Shown in pieces: positions 56,144 to 64,000 of a DNA stretch of 64,000 bases (position 1 is its first letter; each line of letters starts with the position of its first letter). The DNA is taken from contig JAJRYG010000090.1 in the NCBI GenBank assembly GCA_024275915.1, forward strand, positions 1 to 64,000, read 5' to 3'. Source of the stretch: Gammaproteobacteria bacterium. GTDB taxonomy: Bacteria; Pseudomonadota; Gammaproteobacteria; UBA6429; Thiohalophilaceae. The notes under the pieces are model-generated. The model did no database searches. It saw only the letters and a program-made list of their open reading frames with translations, and was not told the DNA's origin. Made by a program: the position numbers and the translations under genes.

Positions 56144-58237
56144 ATGGATAATCGTGATCCGCGCCGCCTGATCCGGCATAATCGACATTCCTCCAGCCAT
56201 GACAGACCGACCGTGACCCAGTCCCCGCATAAAAAACACCCCCAACACCTGAGCCTGCTGGAATTCCTCGGTTCCATGAACCTGGCGATCACCATTCTTG
56301 TGGTGCTGGCCATTGCTTCCATCATTGGTACCGTGTTGCAGCAGAATCAGCCCTACACGGACTACATCATCAAGTTCGGACCCTTCTGGCATGAGGTGTT
56401 CAAGGCCCTGGATTTGTACGATGTCTATGGTTCACTGTGGTTCCTGGGCCTGCTGGGCTTTTTGCTGCTCAGCACCAGTGTCTGCATCTATCGCAATGCC
56501 CCGGTGATGTGGCGTGACATGCGTGTTTTCCGCATGAAGGTCACACCCAAATCCCTGCGCCTGATGCACAACGTGCACGAACTGGAAACCGATCAGCCCT
56601 CAGAAACGGTCCGTCAGAAGGCCGAGCAGTTTTTGACCCGGCAGGGGTTTCGTTTCAAAAGCAGGCAGGATGGGGAACTGACCATTCTTTCGGCCATGAA
56701 AGGTGGCTGGAACCGCATGGGCTATATCTTTACCCATACGGGCATCGTGGTGATCTGCATCGGTGGTCTGATGGACGGTAACCTGATCTTCACCATCAAG
56801 GAATGGCGTGACCAGATCCGTCTGGAAACCCGCAACATTCCGGTTTCGGAAGTCCCGGCCATCAGTCGCCTGAAACCTGACGAGAGTTTTTCCTTCCGGG
56901 GCTCCGTGTCGATCCCCGAAGGTGAGCGGGCCAATGTGGTCTTTCTCAACGTGCGTGACGGCTACCTGGTGCAGGAGCTGCCCTTTGCCATCGAACTCAA
57001 GGATTTTCGTATCGAGCATTATCCATCGGGTCAGCCCAAGTCCTTCGAAAGTGACCTGGTGATCCACGATGATCAGCTGGACAAGCCGCTGGAAAAGACC
57101 ATCGCCGTCAATCATCCGCTGATCTATCGGGGCTATGCCATCTACCAGGCCAGCTTTGCCGATGGGGGCTCGAAACTCGAATTTCGCCTCTGGCCCTTCT
57201 ATGAACGACAAGACGAGACCACCGATCTGGAGATGACCGTCAACAGCAGTGTCGAACTCGATACCCCTGCCGGCCCCATGACCCTGGAGCTGGACAGTTT
57301 CAAGGAATTCAACGTCTTTCCTGCCAGCGAGCCGGAGCAGAAGGGCAAGCAGTTCGTCAACTACGGTCCCAGCGTGGTGTTCCGACTGCGTGATGCCAGC
57401 GGTCAGGCCCGTGAATACCAGAACTACATGTCGCCGATCCTGCAGGATGGACGCTATGTGTTCGTCACCGGGGTACGCGAATCTTCGGCTGAGCCGTTTC
57501 GTTTTCTCTCCATTCCCGCCGACAGGGACATGAGCCTGAAGCGCTTCATGGCGTTCCACCGTCTGATCCAGGATACTGATCGAGTCCGGCAGATCGCCGT
57601 CATGAGTACCCGTGCCGCCATGAGCACGGCCAACCTGCAGGACGAGAAGCTGCAGGCCAATGTGGTCAACTCGATGATGCGTCTGCTCAAGCTGTTCAAT
57701 GAGGGGGGCTATGTGGCGCTGGATGACTTCATCCGTCAGAGCGTGCCGGAAGAAAAACAGATGAATGTCGGCCAGGCCTACATGAAGATCCTGCAGAACC
57801 TGCTGCGGGATCTGTACATGCAGCTGCTCATCGATGAAGGCGTGGATCTGAGTCAGGGGGTGAGTGATCAGGATGCGGCATTCTACGATGATGCGGTCAA
57901 CAACCTGGCCGGTATCGGGGCCTATGGGGCGCCTTTCTACCTGCAACTCACCGATTACGAACTGCGCGAGGCCACCGGCCTGCAGATCACCCGTTCACCG
58001 GGCAAGGATCTGGTCTATCTGGGCAGTTTTCTGTTGATCGTGGGTATTTTCATGATGTTCTACATTGCCCACCAGCGCCTGTGGATCCTCATCTGGCCGG
58101 GCAACGAGGGCAAAACGGCGGTACTGTTCAGTGGAGCCGGTGATCGCAACCGGCGGGATTTCACGGAACGATTCGTCTTGCTGGCAGACAAACTTGCCGG
58201 ATTGTTGCAAAAAAATCGTTCCGGGACGGGGGACTGA
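56144..58237 (+). CDS. resB: Cytochrome c biogenesis protein ResB (CcsB-like, system II)
   Basis: One half of the system II haem-attachment machinery in the inner membrane. The protein (about 697 residues; GTG 56213 is an alternative start) has early helices in LGSMNLAITILVVLAIASIIGTVLQQNQP, SLWFLGLLGFLLLSTSVCIYRN and MGYIFTHTGIVVICIGGLMDG. A very large periplasmic domain (about residues 220-620) follows, then a last helix VYLGSFLLIVGIFMMFYIAHQR. It lies upstream of the ccsA partner and downstream of two cytochrome genes, its likely clients. Confidence 0.95.
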   Translation: MDNRDPRRLIRHNRHSSSHDRPTVTQSPHKKHPQHLSLLEFLGSMNLAITILVVLAIASIIGTVLQQNQPYTDYIIKFGPFWHEVFKALDLYDVYGSLWFLGLLGFLLLSTSVCIYRNAPVMWRDMRVFRMKVTPKSLRLMHNVHELETDQPSETVRQKAEQFLTRQGFRFKSRQDGELTILSAMKGGWNRMGYIFTHTGIVVICIGGLMDGNLIFTIKEWRDQIRLETRNIPVSEVPAISRLKPDESFSFRGSVSIPEGERANVVFLNVRDGYLVQELPFAIELKDFRIEHYPSGQPKSFESDLVIHDDQLDKPLEKTIAVNHPLIYRGYAIYQASFADGGSKLEFRLWPFYERQDETTDLEMTVNSSVELDTPAGPMTLELDSFKEFNVFPASEPEQKGKQFVNYGPSVVFRLRDASGQAREYQNYMSPILQDGRYVFVTGVRESSAEPFRFLSIPADRDMSLKRFMAFHRLIQDTDRVRQIAVMSTRAAMSTANLQDEKLQANVVNSMMRLLKLFNEGGYVALDDFIRQSVPEEKQMNVGQAYMKILQNLLRDLYMQLLIDEGVDLSQGVSDQDAAFYDDAVNNLAGIGAYGAPFYLQLTDYELREATGLQITRSPGKDLVYLGSFLLIVGIFMMFYIAHQRLWILIWPGNEGKTAVLFSGAGDRNRRDFTERFVLLADKLAGLLQKNRSGTGD

Positions 58238-58359
58238 TTCAGTCCAGGTTCAGCAAAGCTTGCTAGAATCACAACCAGGCCGACAACAGCGGCAGAAAAA
58301 TAACCCCTGACAAGACAGGGACTTACCGCAACAGGCGGACAATACAACGAGGCATTCCA

Positions 58360-59538
58360 ATGTCAGTACCCGAAAGTGTCATGAATGAAAACAGCGAGCA
58401 GGGCGGTTTTCTCGCCCGCCACAGCGTCTACGACTGGATTTTTGCCGTGCTGCTGCTGGCCGGCTCTGTGGTGGCCTGGCGCAAATACACCTACCTGATG
58501 GATGGTTACGAGGTGGGGATCCTGTTTGGGACCGCCGTGTCACTGGTGGGTCTGGGCTGGTTCTGGAAGCCGGTGCGCACCCTGATGCTGGCGGTGGCGG
58601 CCCTGAGCCTGTTTGCGGTGTGGCTGTATGGCAATGATCTGGCCCTGGCCGAGAGCAATTTCTTCCTCAAGTTTCTCATCTCCAGCCAGTCGGCCATCAT
58701 GTGGATGAGTGCCCTGTTCTTCATGGCCACGGCAGCGTATTTCATCCACCTGTTCAGCCGCAACGAATTCGTCGGCAAGGTGGCCACGGCCATGGTCTGG
58801 TCGGCCACCACCCTGTGCTTCGTCGGTCTAATGGTGCGCTGGCGTGAGTCCTACCTCATCCATATCGATGTGGGCCACATACCGGTCAGCAACCTGTATG
58901 AAGTGTTCATCCTGTTCGCCATCATTACCGCCCTCATCTATCTGTATTACGAAGCCCGCTATCGAACCAGGACCATGGGTGCCTTTGCCCTGCTGGTGAT
59001 CTCCGCTGCGGTGGGCTTTCTGCTCTGGTACCATTTTGCCAAGGATGCCAGTGGCATCCAGCCGTTGGTACCGGCACTGCAGAGTTACTGGATGAAAATC
59101 CATGTACCGGCCAACTTCGTTGGCTATGGCGCTTTTGGCCTGGCGGCCATGCTGGGGCTGGCCTACCTGATCAAGGACAGCGCCGTGCGGCGCAACCCGG
59201 AAGGCCTGCTGGCCAGGCGTCTGCCGGAGCTGGACATGCTTGATGACGTGATGCACAAGGCCATTGCCCTTGGGTTCGCCTTCTTTACCATTGCCACGGT
59301 GCTGGGTGCCATGTGGGCCGCCGAAGCCTGGGGGGGGTACTGGTCCTGGGATCCCAAGGAAACCTGGGCGCTGATCGTCTGGCTCAACTATGCTGCCTGG
59401 CTGCACATGCGCCTGACCAAGGGCTGGCGTGGCCGGCCACTGGCCTGGTGGGCGGTGATCGGTCTGTTTGTCACCACCTTTGCCTTTCTGGGGGTCAACA
59501 TGTTCCTCTCGGGTCTGCATTCCTACGGCGAGCTGTAG
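58360..59538 (+). CDS. ccsA: Cytochrome c biogenesis protein CcsA (ResC)
   Basis: The 392-residue membrane protein carries the haem-handling WWD signature WGGYWSWDPKETWALI near residue 320 and the conserved His-containing helices (WLHMRLTKGWRG; VPANFVGYGAFGLAAMLGLAYL). With ResB it exports haem and attaches it to apocytochromes c. The gene starts 122 bp after resB, and the ACGAGG ribosome binding site supports the ATG. Confidence 0.95.
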   Translation: MSVPESVMNENSEQGGFLARHSVYDWIFAVLLLAGSVVAWRKYTYLMDGYEVGILFGTAVSLVGLGWFWKPVRTLMLAVAALSLFAVWLYGNDLALAESNFFLKFLISSQSAIMWMSALFFMATAAYFIHLFSRNEFVGKVATAMVWSATTLCFVGLMVRWRESYLIHIDVGHIPVSNLYEVFILFAIITALIYLYYEARYRTRTMGAFALLVISAAVGFLLWYHFAKDASGIQPLVPALQSYWMKIHVPANFVGYGAFGLAAMLGLAYLIKDSAVRRNPEGLLARRLPELDMLDDVMHKAIALGFAFFTIATVLGAMWAAEAWGGYWSWDPKETWALIVWLNYAAWLHMRLTKGWRGRPLAWWAVIGLFVTTFAFLGVNMFLSGLHSYGEL

Positions 59539-59772
59539 GTTAAGCGTCGTTGCCGGAACAAGATATGTGGAACGTTTTTCCGCTGGCATGGCCTGATTGA
59601 ACAGGCGGAAGACAGGCACAGCGCCAGCGTTCACACCTCGAGTCGGGAGCGAGACAAAGCCGGCGGGCGTGGTGTTCATGCCGATGCCGGCTGGATGACG
59701 GCCTCGCCAGTCCATTTGCGGCGAAGCGTGATGTGCCAACAAGTCATGAAAATCAATCTGGAGAACAGAAAA

Positions 59773-60399
59773 ATGAAGCAAGTCCGTTTTTTTACCCTTT
59801 TCCTGCTGATGCTGGTGCCCTTTACCATGGCGCAGGCCGAATTCGATGAAGGTATCGAATACAAGCGTCTGAGCAACCCGGTACCCACCGAGGACCCGGG
59901 GCGGATCGAGGTGGTGGAGCTGTTCTGGTATGGTTGTCCGCACTGTTACCGTGCCGAACCTTATGTGAAGCGCTGGCTGAAAACGAAGTCGAAAAATGTC
60001 TATTTTAAGCGCATCCCCGCCGTCTTCAACAGCAAGTGGGCGTTTCATGCCAAGGCCTTCTACACCGCCGAAGCCCTGGGCGTGATGGACAAGTTCCACC
60101 CCGCCATGTTCGATGCCATCCAGGTTCAGCACCGCAAGATGGCCACTCCCGAGGAATTGCGCAAGCTGTTCGCCAGCCTGGGGGTCTCGGAAGCCGATTT
60201 CAACAAGGCCTTCAACTCCTTCATGGTCGACAGCCGGGTACGCCGTGCCACGGATCTGACCCGCCGTTACGGGATCAGCGGTGTACCCTCGCTGGTGGTC
60301 GATGGCAAGTACGTCACCGATGGCCCCATGGCCAACGGCCATGCAGGCATGTTCAAGGTGGTGGATTACCTGATCGGCCTGGAATCGGGTAAAAAATAG
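59773..60399 (+). CDS. dsbA: Thiol:disulfide interchange protein DsbA
   Basis: Periplasmic oxidase that introduces disulfides. From ATG 59773 (GGAG ribosome binding site) the protein is 208 residues, with a signal peptide (FFTLFLLMLVPFTMAQA), a thioredoxin fold with the active site WYGCPHCYRAEP, and the cis-Pro loop SGVPSLVV. DsbA next to cytochrome c maturation genes is logical, since haem-site cysteines pass through its redox cycle. The 59539-59772 gap shows no clear feature. Confidence 0.95.
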   Translation: MKQVRFFTLFLLMLVPFTMAQAEFDEGIEYKRLSNPVPTEDPGRIEVVELFWYGCPHCYRAEPYVKRWLKTKSKNVYFKRIPAVFNSKWAFHAKAFYTAEALGVMDKFHPAMFDAIQVQHRKMATPEELRKLFASLGVSEADFNKAFNSFMVDSRVRRATDLTRRYGISGVPSLVVDGKYVTDGPMANGHAGMFKVVDYLIGLESGKK

Positions 60400-60480
60400 T
60401 CACTATCAAGCCCCGGACCCCGGGGCCGATAAAAACCGGTATCAGGTTCTGCCGCCACTGGCGGCTTACAAGGAGAAGCC

Positions 60481-62112
60481 ATGAAAGCAGCCAAGCTGTT
60501 TGTCAAATGTCTGGAAAACGAGGGCGTGGAATACATTTTCGGGATTCCAGGCGAAGAGAACCTCGACCTGATGGATGCCCTGCTGGAATCGAACATCACC
60601 TTCATCACCACCCGCCATGAGCAGGGGGCCGCCTTCATGGCCGACGTCTACGGCCGGCTGACCGGCCGGGCCGGAGTCTGCCTGGCCACCCTGGGGCCGG
60701 GGGCCACCAACCTGATTACCGGCGTGGCCGATGCCAACATGGACCATGCCCCGGTGATAGCCATTGCCGGGCAGGCCAGTACCCACCGGCTGCACAAGGA
60801 GTCCCACCAGGTGCTGGATCTGGAACTGCTGTTTCAGCCCATTACCAAATATTCCTCGCGCCTGCTGACCCCCGACGTGATCAACGAGGTGGTACGCAAG
60901 GCCTTCAAGGTGGCACAGACGGAAAAGACCGGCGCCTGCTTCATCGAATTTCCGGAAAACATTGCCGAAATGGAAGTGGACGATGTGCCCCTGCCGGTCA
61001 AGTATTCCCATGCCCCGGAGCCGCCCCAGGAGCGGGTCGAGGCCGCGGCTGAAATCATCTCGGAAGCCAAGAACCCGATGATCCTCGCCGGCAACGGTGT
61101 GATCCGGGGCCGGGCCTGGCAGCAACTGGCCGATTTTGCCGAAAAGATGCGCATCCCGGTGGCCAATACCTTCATGGCCAAGGGCGTGATCCCCTTCAAG
61201 CACCCCATGGCGCTGGGCAGCGCCGGCCTGCAGGCCAACGACTACATCAGTTGCGGTTTCAACAAGGCCGACGTGATTATCTGCGTGGGCTACGACCTGG
61301 TGGAATACCATCCCTATCTGTGGCACCCCACCCGGGACCGCAAGATCATCCACATCGACCGCTCACCCGCCGAGGTGGATGCCAATTATTCGGTTACCGT
61401 GGGAGTCAGTGGTGACATCAAGCACAGCCTGTTGCGGCTCATGGAGCTGGCCAGCCCACATACCGGTAATTCCATGCGTGCCCTGCGCCGGGCACTGATC
61501 GAGGACATGAACCAGCACAAGGACAACAACGCCGTGCCCATGAAACCACAGAAAATCATCTGGGATCTGCGTACGGCCATGGAGCTGGAAGACATCGCCA
61601 TCTCCGACGTGGGCGCCCACAAGATGTGGATGTCACGCATGTTTCGCTGTGAATACCCCAACACCTGTCTGATCTCCAACGGTTTCGCCAGCATGGGCAT
61701 CGCCGTACCCGGCGCCATTGGTGCCAAGCTGGCCGAGCCGGACCGCCGAGTGGTGGCGGTGACCGGCGATGCCGGTTTTTTGATGAATTCACAGGAAATC
61801 GAAACCGCGTTGCGCTACAAAATCCCCATGGTCATCCTCATCTGGAGTGACAGCGCCTATGGTCTCATCGAATGGAAGCAGATGAACCATTTTGGCCGAA
61901 CCTCGAATATCAGTTTCAACAACCCGGATTTCGTCAAATATGCTGAGTCGTTCGGAGCAAAGGGCTACCGCATCGAAAAAGGGGAAGATCTGTTGCCGAT
62001 CTTGAAAAAGGCGCTGGCCGACGACACCGTAAGTATTATCGACTGTCCGGTGGATTACAGCGAGAATCTCAAGCTGACCAGCAAGCTGGGGGAAATGGTC
62101 TGTCCGATATAA
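60481..62112 (+). CDS. Acetolactate synthase large-subunit-like ThDP enzyme
   Basis: The 543-residue protein is a thiamine-diphosphate enzyme. The N-terminal PYR domain has GIPGEENLDLMDALL and the catalytic Glu in TTRHEQGAAFMADVYGRLTG. A central Rossmann domain follows, and the C-terminal PP domain has the ThDP/Mg motif VTGDAGFLMNSQEIETAL..ILIWSDSAYG. It resembles the FAD-independent, catabolic AlsS-like branch (KQMNHFGRTSN near the C-terminus) that condenses two pyruvates. No small regulatory subunit (ilvH) or decarboxylase (alsD) is next to it, so its pathway is uncertain. An AAGGAGAAG ribosome binding site precedes the ATG. Confidence 0.88.
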   Translation: MKAAKLFVKCLENEGVEYIFGIPGEENLDLMDALLESNITFITTRHEQGAAFMADVYGRLTGRAGVCLATLGPGATNLITGVADANMDHAPVIAIAGQASTHRLHKESHQVLDLELLFQPITKYSSRLLTPDVINEVVRKAFKVAQTEKTGACFIEFPENIAEMEVDDVPLPVKYSHAPEPPQERVEAAAEIISEAKNPMILAGNGVIRGRAWQQLADFAEKMRIPVANTFMAKGVIPFKHPMALGSAGLQANDYISCGFNKADVIICVGYDLVEYHPYLWHPTRDRKIIHIDRSPAEVDANYSVTVGVSGDIKHSLLRLMELASPHTGNSMRALRRALIEDMNQHKDNNAVPMKPQKIIWDLRTAMELEDIAISDVGAHKMWMSRMFRCEYPNTCLISNGFASMGIAVPGAIGAKLAEPDRRVVAVTGDAGFLMNSQEIETALRYKIPMVILIWSDSAYGLIEWKQMNHFGRTSNISFNNPDFVKYAESFGAKGYRIEKGEDLLPILKKALADDTVSIIDCPVDYSENLKLTSKLGEMVCPI

Positions 62113-62143
62113 GATATAAAGAAACAAGATTAAAGATTAAAAC
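62109..62143. repeat. A-rich heptamer-like array
   Basis: The stretch tataaga-tataaag-aaacaag-attaaag repeats an A-rich unit in 7-bp register immediately after the acetolactate-synthase-like gene. Confidence 0.45.
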
Positions 62144-62216
62144 GAGAGCAGGAAGACACAACGTGAAACCGATTTCAGACCCCGGCCATGGCCGGCAACA
62201 GTAGCGTGGTATCGAC

Positions 62217-63062
62217 ATGTCTGAAAACCTGATAGATTTGCCGCGAGAGCGGAAACTGCGGGTCATGAGTTACAACGTGCAGGTGGGGATTCACACCCGC
62301 AAGGCACGTGACTACCTGCTGGGCAGCTGGAAACACGTGCTGCCCCATTCACAGCGTCTGCCCAACCTGGATCGGGTGGCACAGCTGATCCATGACTATG
62401 ACATCATTGGCCTGCAGGAAGTCGATGCCGGCAGTATCCGCAGCAATTTCATCAATCTGACCGAATACCTGGCCGAGCGTGGTGACTTTCCCTACTGGTA
62501 CCACCAGGTCAACCGCAACCTCGGGCAGTTTGCCCAGCACAGCAACGGCTTTCTGAGTCACTACAAACCCGACTGCGTGGAGGATTTGCGCCTGCCGGGT
62601 TTCATTCCTGGCAGACAGGCCCTGCTGGCCTATTATGAGGCCGGCAAGGACTCGCTGGCAGTCATCGTCCTGCACCTGGCCCTGAGCCGCCGAGCCCGAC
62701 TGGCACAGCTGGACTATGTGGCCGATATCGTCAACCAGGTTCCTCATGCCATCGTCATGGGAGATCTCAACTGCCGCATCCACAGCCGTGAGTTGCAACG
62801 CCTGTTCGGGAAAACCAGCCTGCGTGAGCCTGCTGGCAACCTGTGTACCTTTCCCAGCTGGCGTCCGGTGCACAACATCGATCACATTCTGGTCAGTGCC
62901 GAACTCGAAGTACTCAATGCCTGTGTACTGGATTATCAGGTCTCCGATCACCTGCCCATCATGACGGAAATCAAGTTGCCCGAGGGCTTGCATCTGCAAC
63001 GCCTCGAACGGGGACAGGGCCTGACACTGGAAAATTACGTGCAGAATCTGGCCGGCAAGTAG
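62217..63062 (+). CDS. Endonuclease/exonuclease/phosphatase (EEP) family protein
   Basis: The 281-residue protein has the EEP metal-dependent hydrolase motifs: LRVMSYNVQVGIHT (Asn), IGLQEVDAGSIRS (Glu), VMGDLNCRIHS (Asp/Asn) and the final VSDHLPIMTEI (Asp-His). The substrate may be DNA, phosphoinositide-like lipid or another phosphoester and cannot be assigned. A similar gene lies between dsbA and a diguanylate cyclase gene in Pseudomonas (from memory), the same order as here apart from the inserted acetolactate-synthase-like gene. Confidence 0.88.
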   Translation: MSENLIDLPRERKLRVMSYNVQVGIHTRKARDYLLGSWKHVLPHSQRLPNLDRVAQLIHDYDIIGLQEVDAGSIRSNFINLTEYLAERGDFPYWYHQVNRNLGQFAQHSNGFLSHYKPDCVEDLRLPGFIPGRQALLAYYEAGKDSLAVIVLHLALSRRARLAQLDYVADIVNQVPHAIVMGDLNCRIHSRELQRLFGKTSLREPAGNLCTFPSWRPVHNIDHILVSAELEVLNACVLDYQVSDHLPIMTEIKLPEGLHLQRLERGQGLTLENYVQNLAGK

Positions 63063-63076
63063 GCAGGTGATGAGCC

Positions 63077-64000
63077 ATGGCCGCTGAGCGTACAGACAGG
63101 AAGGATAGCGAGCACTGGCGGCGCAAATATTATGACAGCCTGGATGAGCTGGAGGAAAAGGAAAAGGAATGGACGGCACTGGAAAGCCAGCTGAGAAAAC
63201 TTGCAACCCGCCTGTCGCTGGCTGCCGACCAGTACGATAAGAGCTTCAGCCACAAGCTCGATCAGTTGCGCGATACACTGCGCAATGAAAAAAATCCCTT
63301 GCGTCTCGGCAAGATCATCGATGATGTGGCGCAGACCATCTCCCGGCTTGACATGGAGCGGCAGGACCACAATGAAGCCGCTCCCGCCAAGCATGACTAT
63401 GCCCTGCTGCTCGACAGCCTGAATATACCCGAATCCCTGCAACGTCAGGAACGCTACGTGCGCAAGAACCTGGCACGCTACAGTGACGCGAACATCGATG
63501 AAGCCGTCAAGGACATGGTCGAACTGCTTTCCCTGATCATCGATGTGATTGCCAGCAAGAGGGCAGAAAAGCTGGCAACAGCCGAGCCGGCAGAACGGCA
63601 ATCGCCACAGGATGCAAAGAGCGGAGAAACGGGACTGCTGGCTGGGCTGTTTCGGCGCAGGGAAAGAAAGCCAGAGGAAAAGCCGGCCAGTGACAAGGAG
63701 CCAGACAAAACATCGCAGACGCCAGCTCCCGGCCCGGATTCGACAGGTGAAGAATCCAGTCTGGACAACGAGTTGAACTATGCCTCTGAAACACTCATTC
63801 ATCTGCTGGAAAAACTTCGCCTGCCCGATGATCTGTATGTACAGGCTGACCTGATCAAGGCCCGGCTGCAGCCCTGTGCCGATCCGGAACGGTTGCTGGA
63901 AGGCCTGGAAAGCACGGCCGATGTGATCCTGGAGATGAGTCAGCGGGTACAGCAGGAAAAGAAGGAGCTGGAAGCCTTTTTACTGCAGCTGACCGAGCGC
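63077..64000 (+). CDS. N-terminal part of a probable diguanylate cyclase (truncated by window edge)
   Basis: This ORF is not in the track because it has no stop in the window. From ATG 63077 it is open for 308 codons to the right edge. It begins with a charged coiled coil (WRRKYYDSLDELEEKEKEWTALES), then helical segments, a low-complexity Lys/Glu/Pro linker near residues 180-230 and a second helical region ending EEKKELEAF-like. The N-terminal pattern and its position after an EEP gene match the Pseudomonas diguanylate cyclase DgcH (PA5487), so a GGDEF domain is expected beyond the edge, but it is not seen here. Confidence 0.65.
   Translation, partial: MAAERTDRKDSEHWRRKYYDSLDELEEKEKEWTALESQLRKLATRLSLAADQYDKSFSHKLDQLRDTLRNEKNPLRLGKIIDDVAQTISRLDMERQDHNEAAPAKHDYALLLDSLNIPESLQRQERYVRKNLARYSDANIDEAVKDMVELLSLIIDVIASKRAEKLATAEPAERQSPQDAKSGETGLLAGLFRRRERKPEEKPASDKEPDKTSQTPAPGPDSTGEESSLDNELNYASETLIHLLEKLRLPDDLYVQADLIKARLQPCADPERLLEGLESTADVILEMSQRVQQEKKELEAFLLQLTER

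Overview
The window reads as a core chromosomal segment of a free-living gammaproteobacterium with moderately high GC. The clues are gene order and protein families: the trkHA - ntrXY - DUF4390 - rsmB - fmt - def | lysM - dprA - smg - topA - purE - tsaC - hemF block, the thrB - DUF2782 - polA block, and the engB - cytochromes c - resB/ccsA - dsbA - EEP - (GGDEF) block. A system II cytochrome c maturation pair (ResB/CcsA), cytochromes c5 and c4, a Cyc2-like cytochrome-porin and a SulP anion transporter point to a respiratory organism rich in c-type cytochromes. A lithotrophic (for example sulfur-oxidising) lifestyle is possible but not shown by the sequence. No tRNA, rRNA, CRISPR array, integrase or complete insertion sequence was seen.

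Layout. 0-2.7 kb: end of glmU, then glmS (UDP-GlcNAc supply) and a small exported protein. 2.9-9 kb: SulP transporter, a TIGR03546/TIGR03545-type membrane pair and an HdeD-like protein; the SulP and HdeD genes each end inside the terminal inverted repeat of a MITE-like element. 9-19.2 kb (minus strand): trkH, trkA, an NtrX-like regulator with a degenerate AAA+ domain, NtrY kinase, DUF4390, rsmB, fmt, def. 19.4-27 kb (plus): LysM protein, dprA, smg, topA, purE, tsaC, hemF. 27-31.2 kb: a gene broken by an in-frame stop, a Met-rich periplasmic protein and a TRAP DctQM pair without its binding protein. 31.4-36.4 kb: thrB, DUF2782, LOG (minus) and polA (plus).

36.4-54 kb lies between polA and engB, which are neighbours in Pseudomonas as I recall that map. 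It holds a complete Wadjet/MksBEFG-type SMC anti-plasmid operon (jetABCD), a Cyc2-like outer-membrane monohaem cytochrome-porin, a second beta-barrel protein, a glycosyltransferase and the 2-oxoglutarate dehydrogenase operon sucA-sucB-lpd. 54.1-64 kb: engB (minus), then cytochrome c5, cytochrome c4, resB, ccsA, dsbA, an acetolactate-synthase-like enzyme, an EEP-family phosphatase/nuclease and the start of a probable diguanylate cyclase cut by the window edge.

The intergenic DNA is rich in repeats: two MITE-like elements, seven GTTGAAAAA hairpin elements, islands of a degenerate heptamer (GTGACGA) that run into the 3' ends of glmU and jetD, an inverted pair of GCAATAA elements at about 27.1 and 36.5 kb, and several short palindromes. 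The strongest candidates for a biologically interesting system are the Wadjet operon, the Cyc2-like cytochrome-porin beside it, and the NtrX-like regulator that has lost its ATPase and sigma-54 contact motifs.
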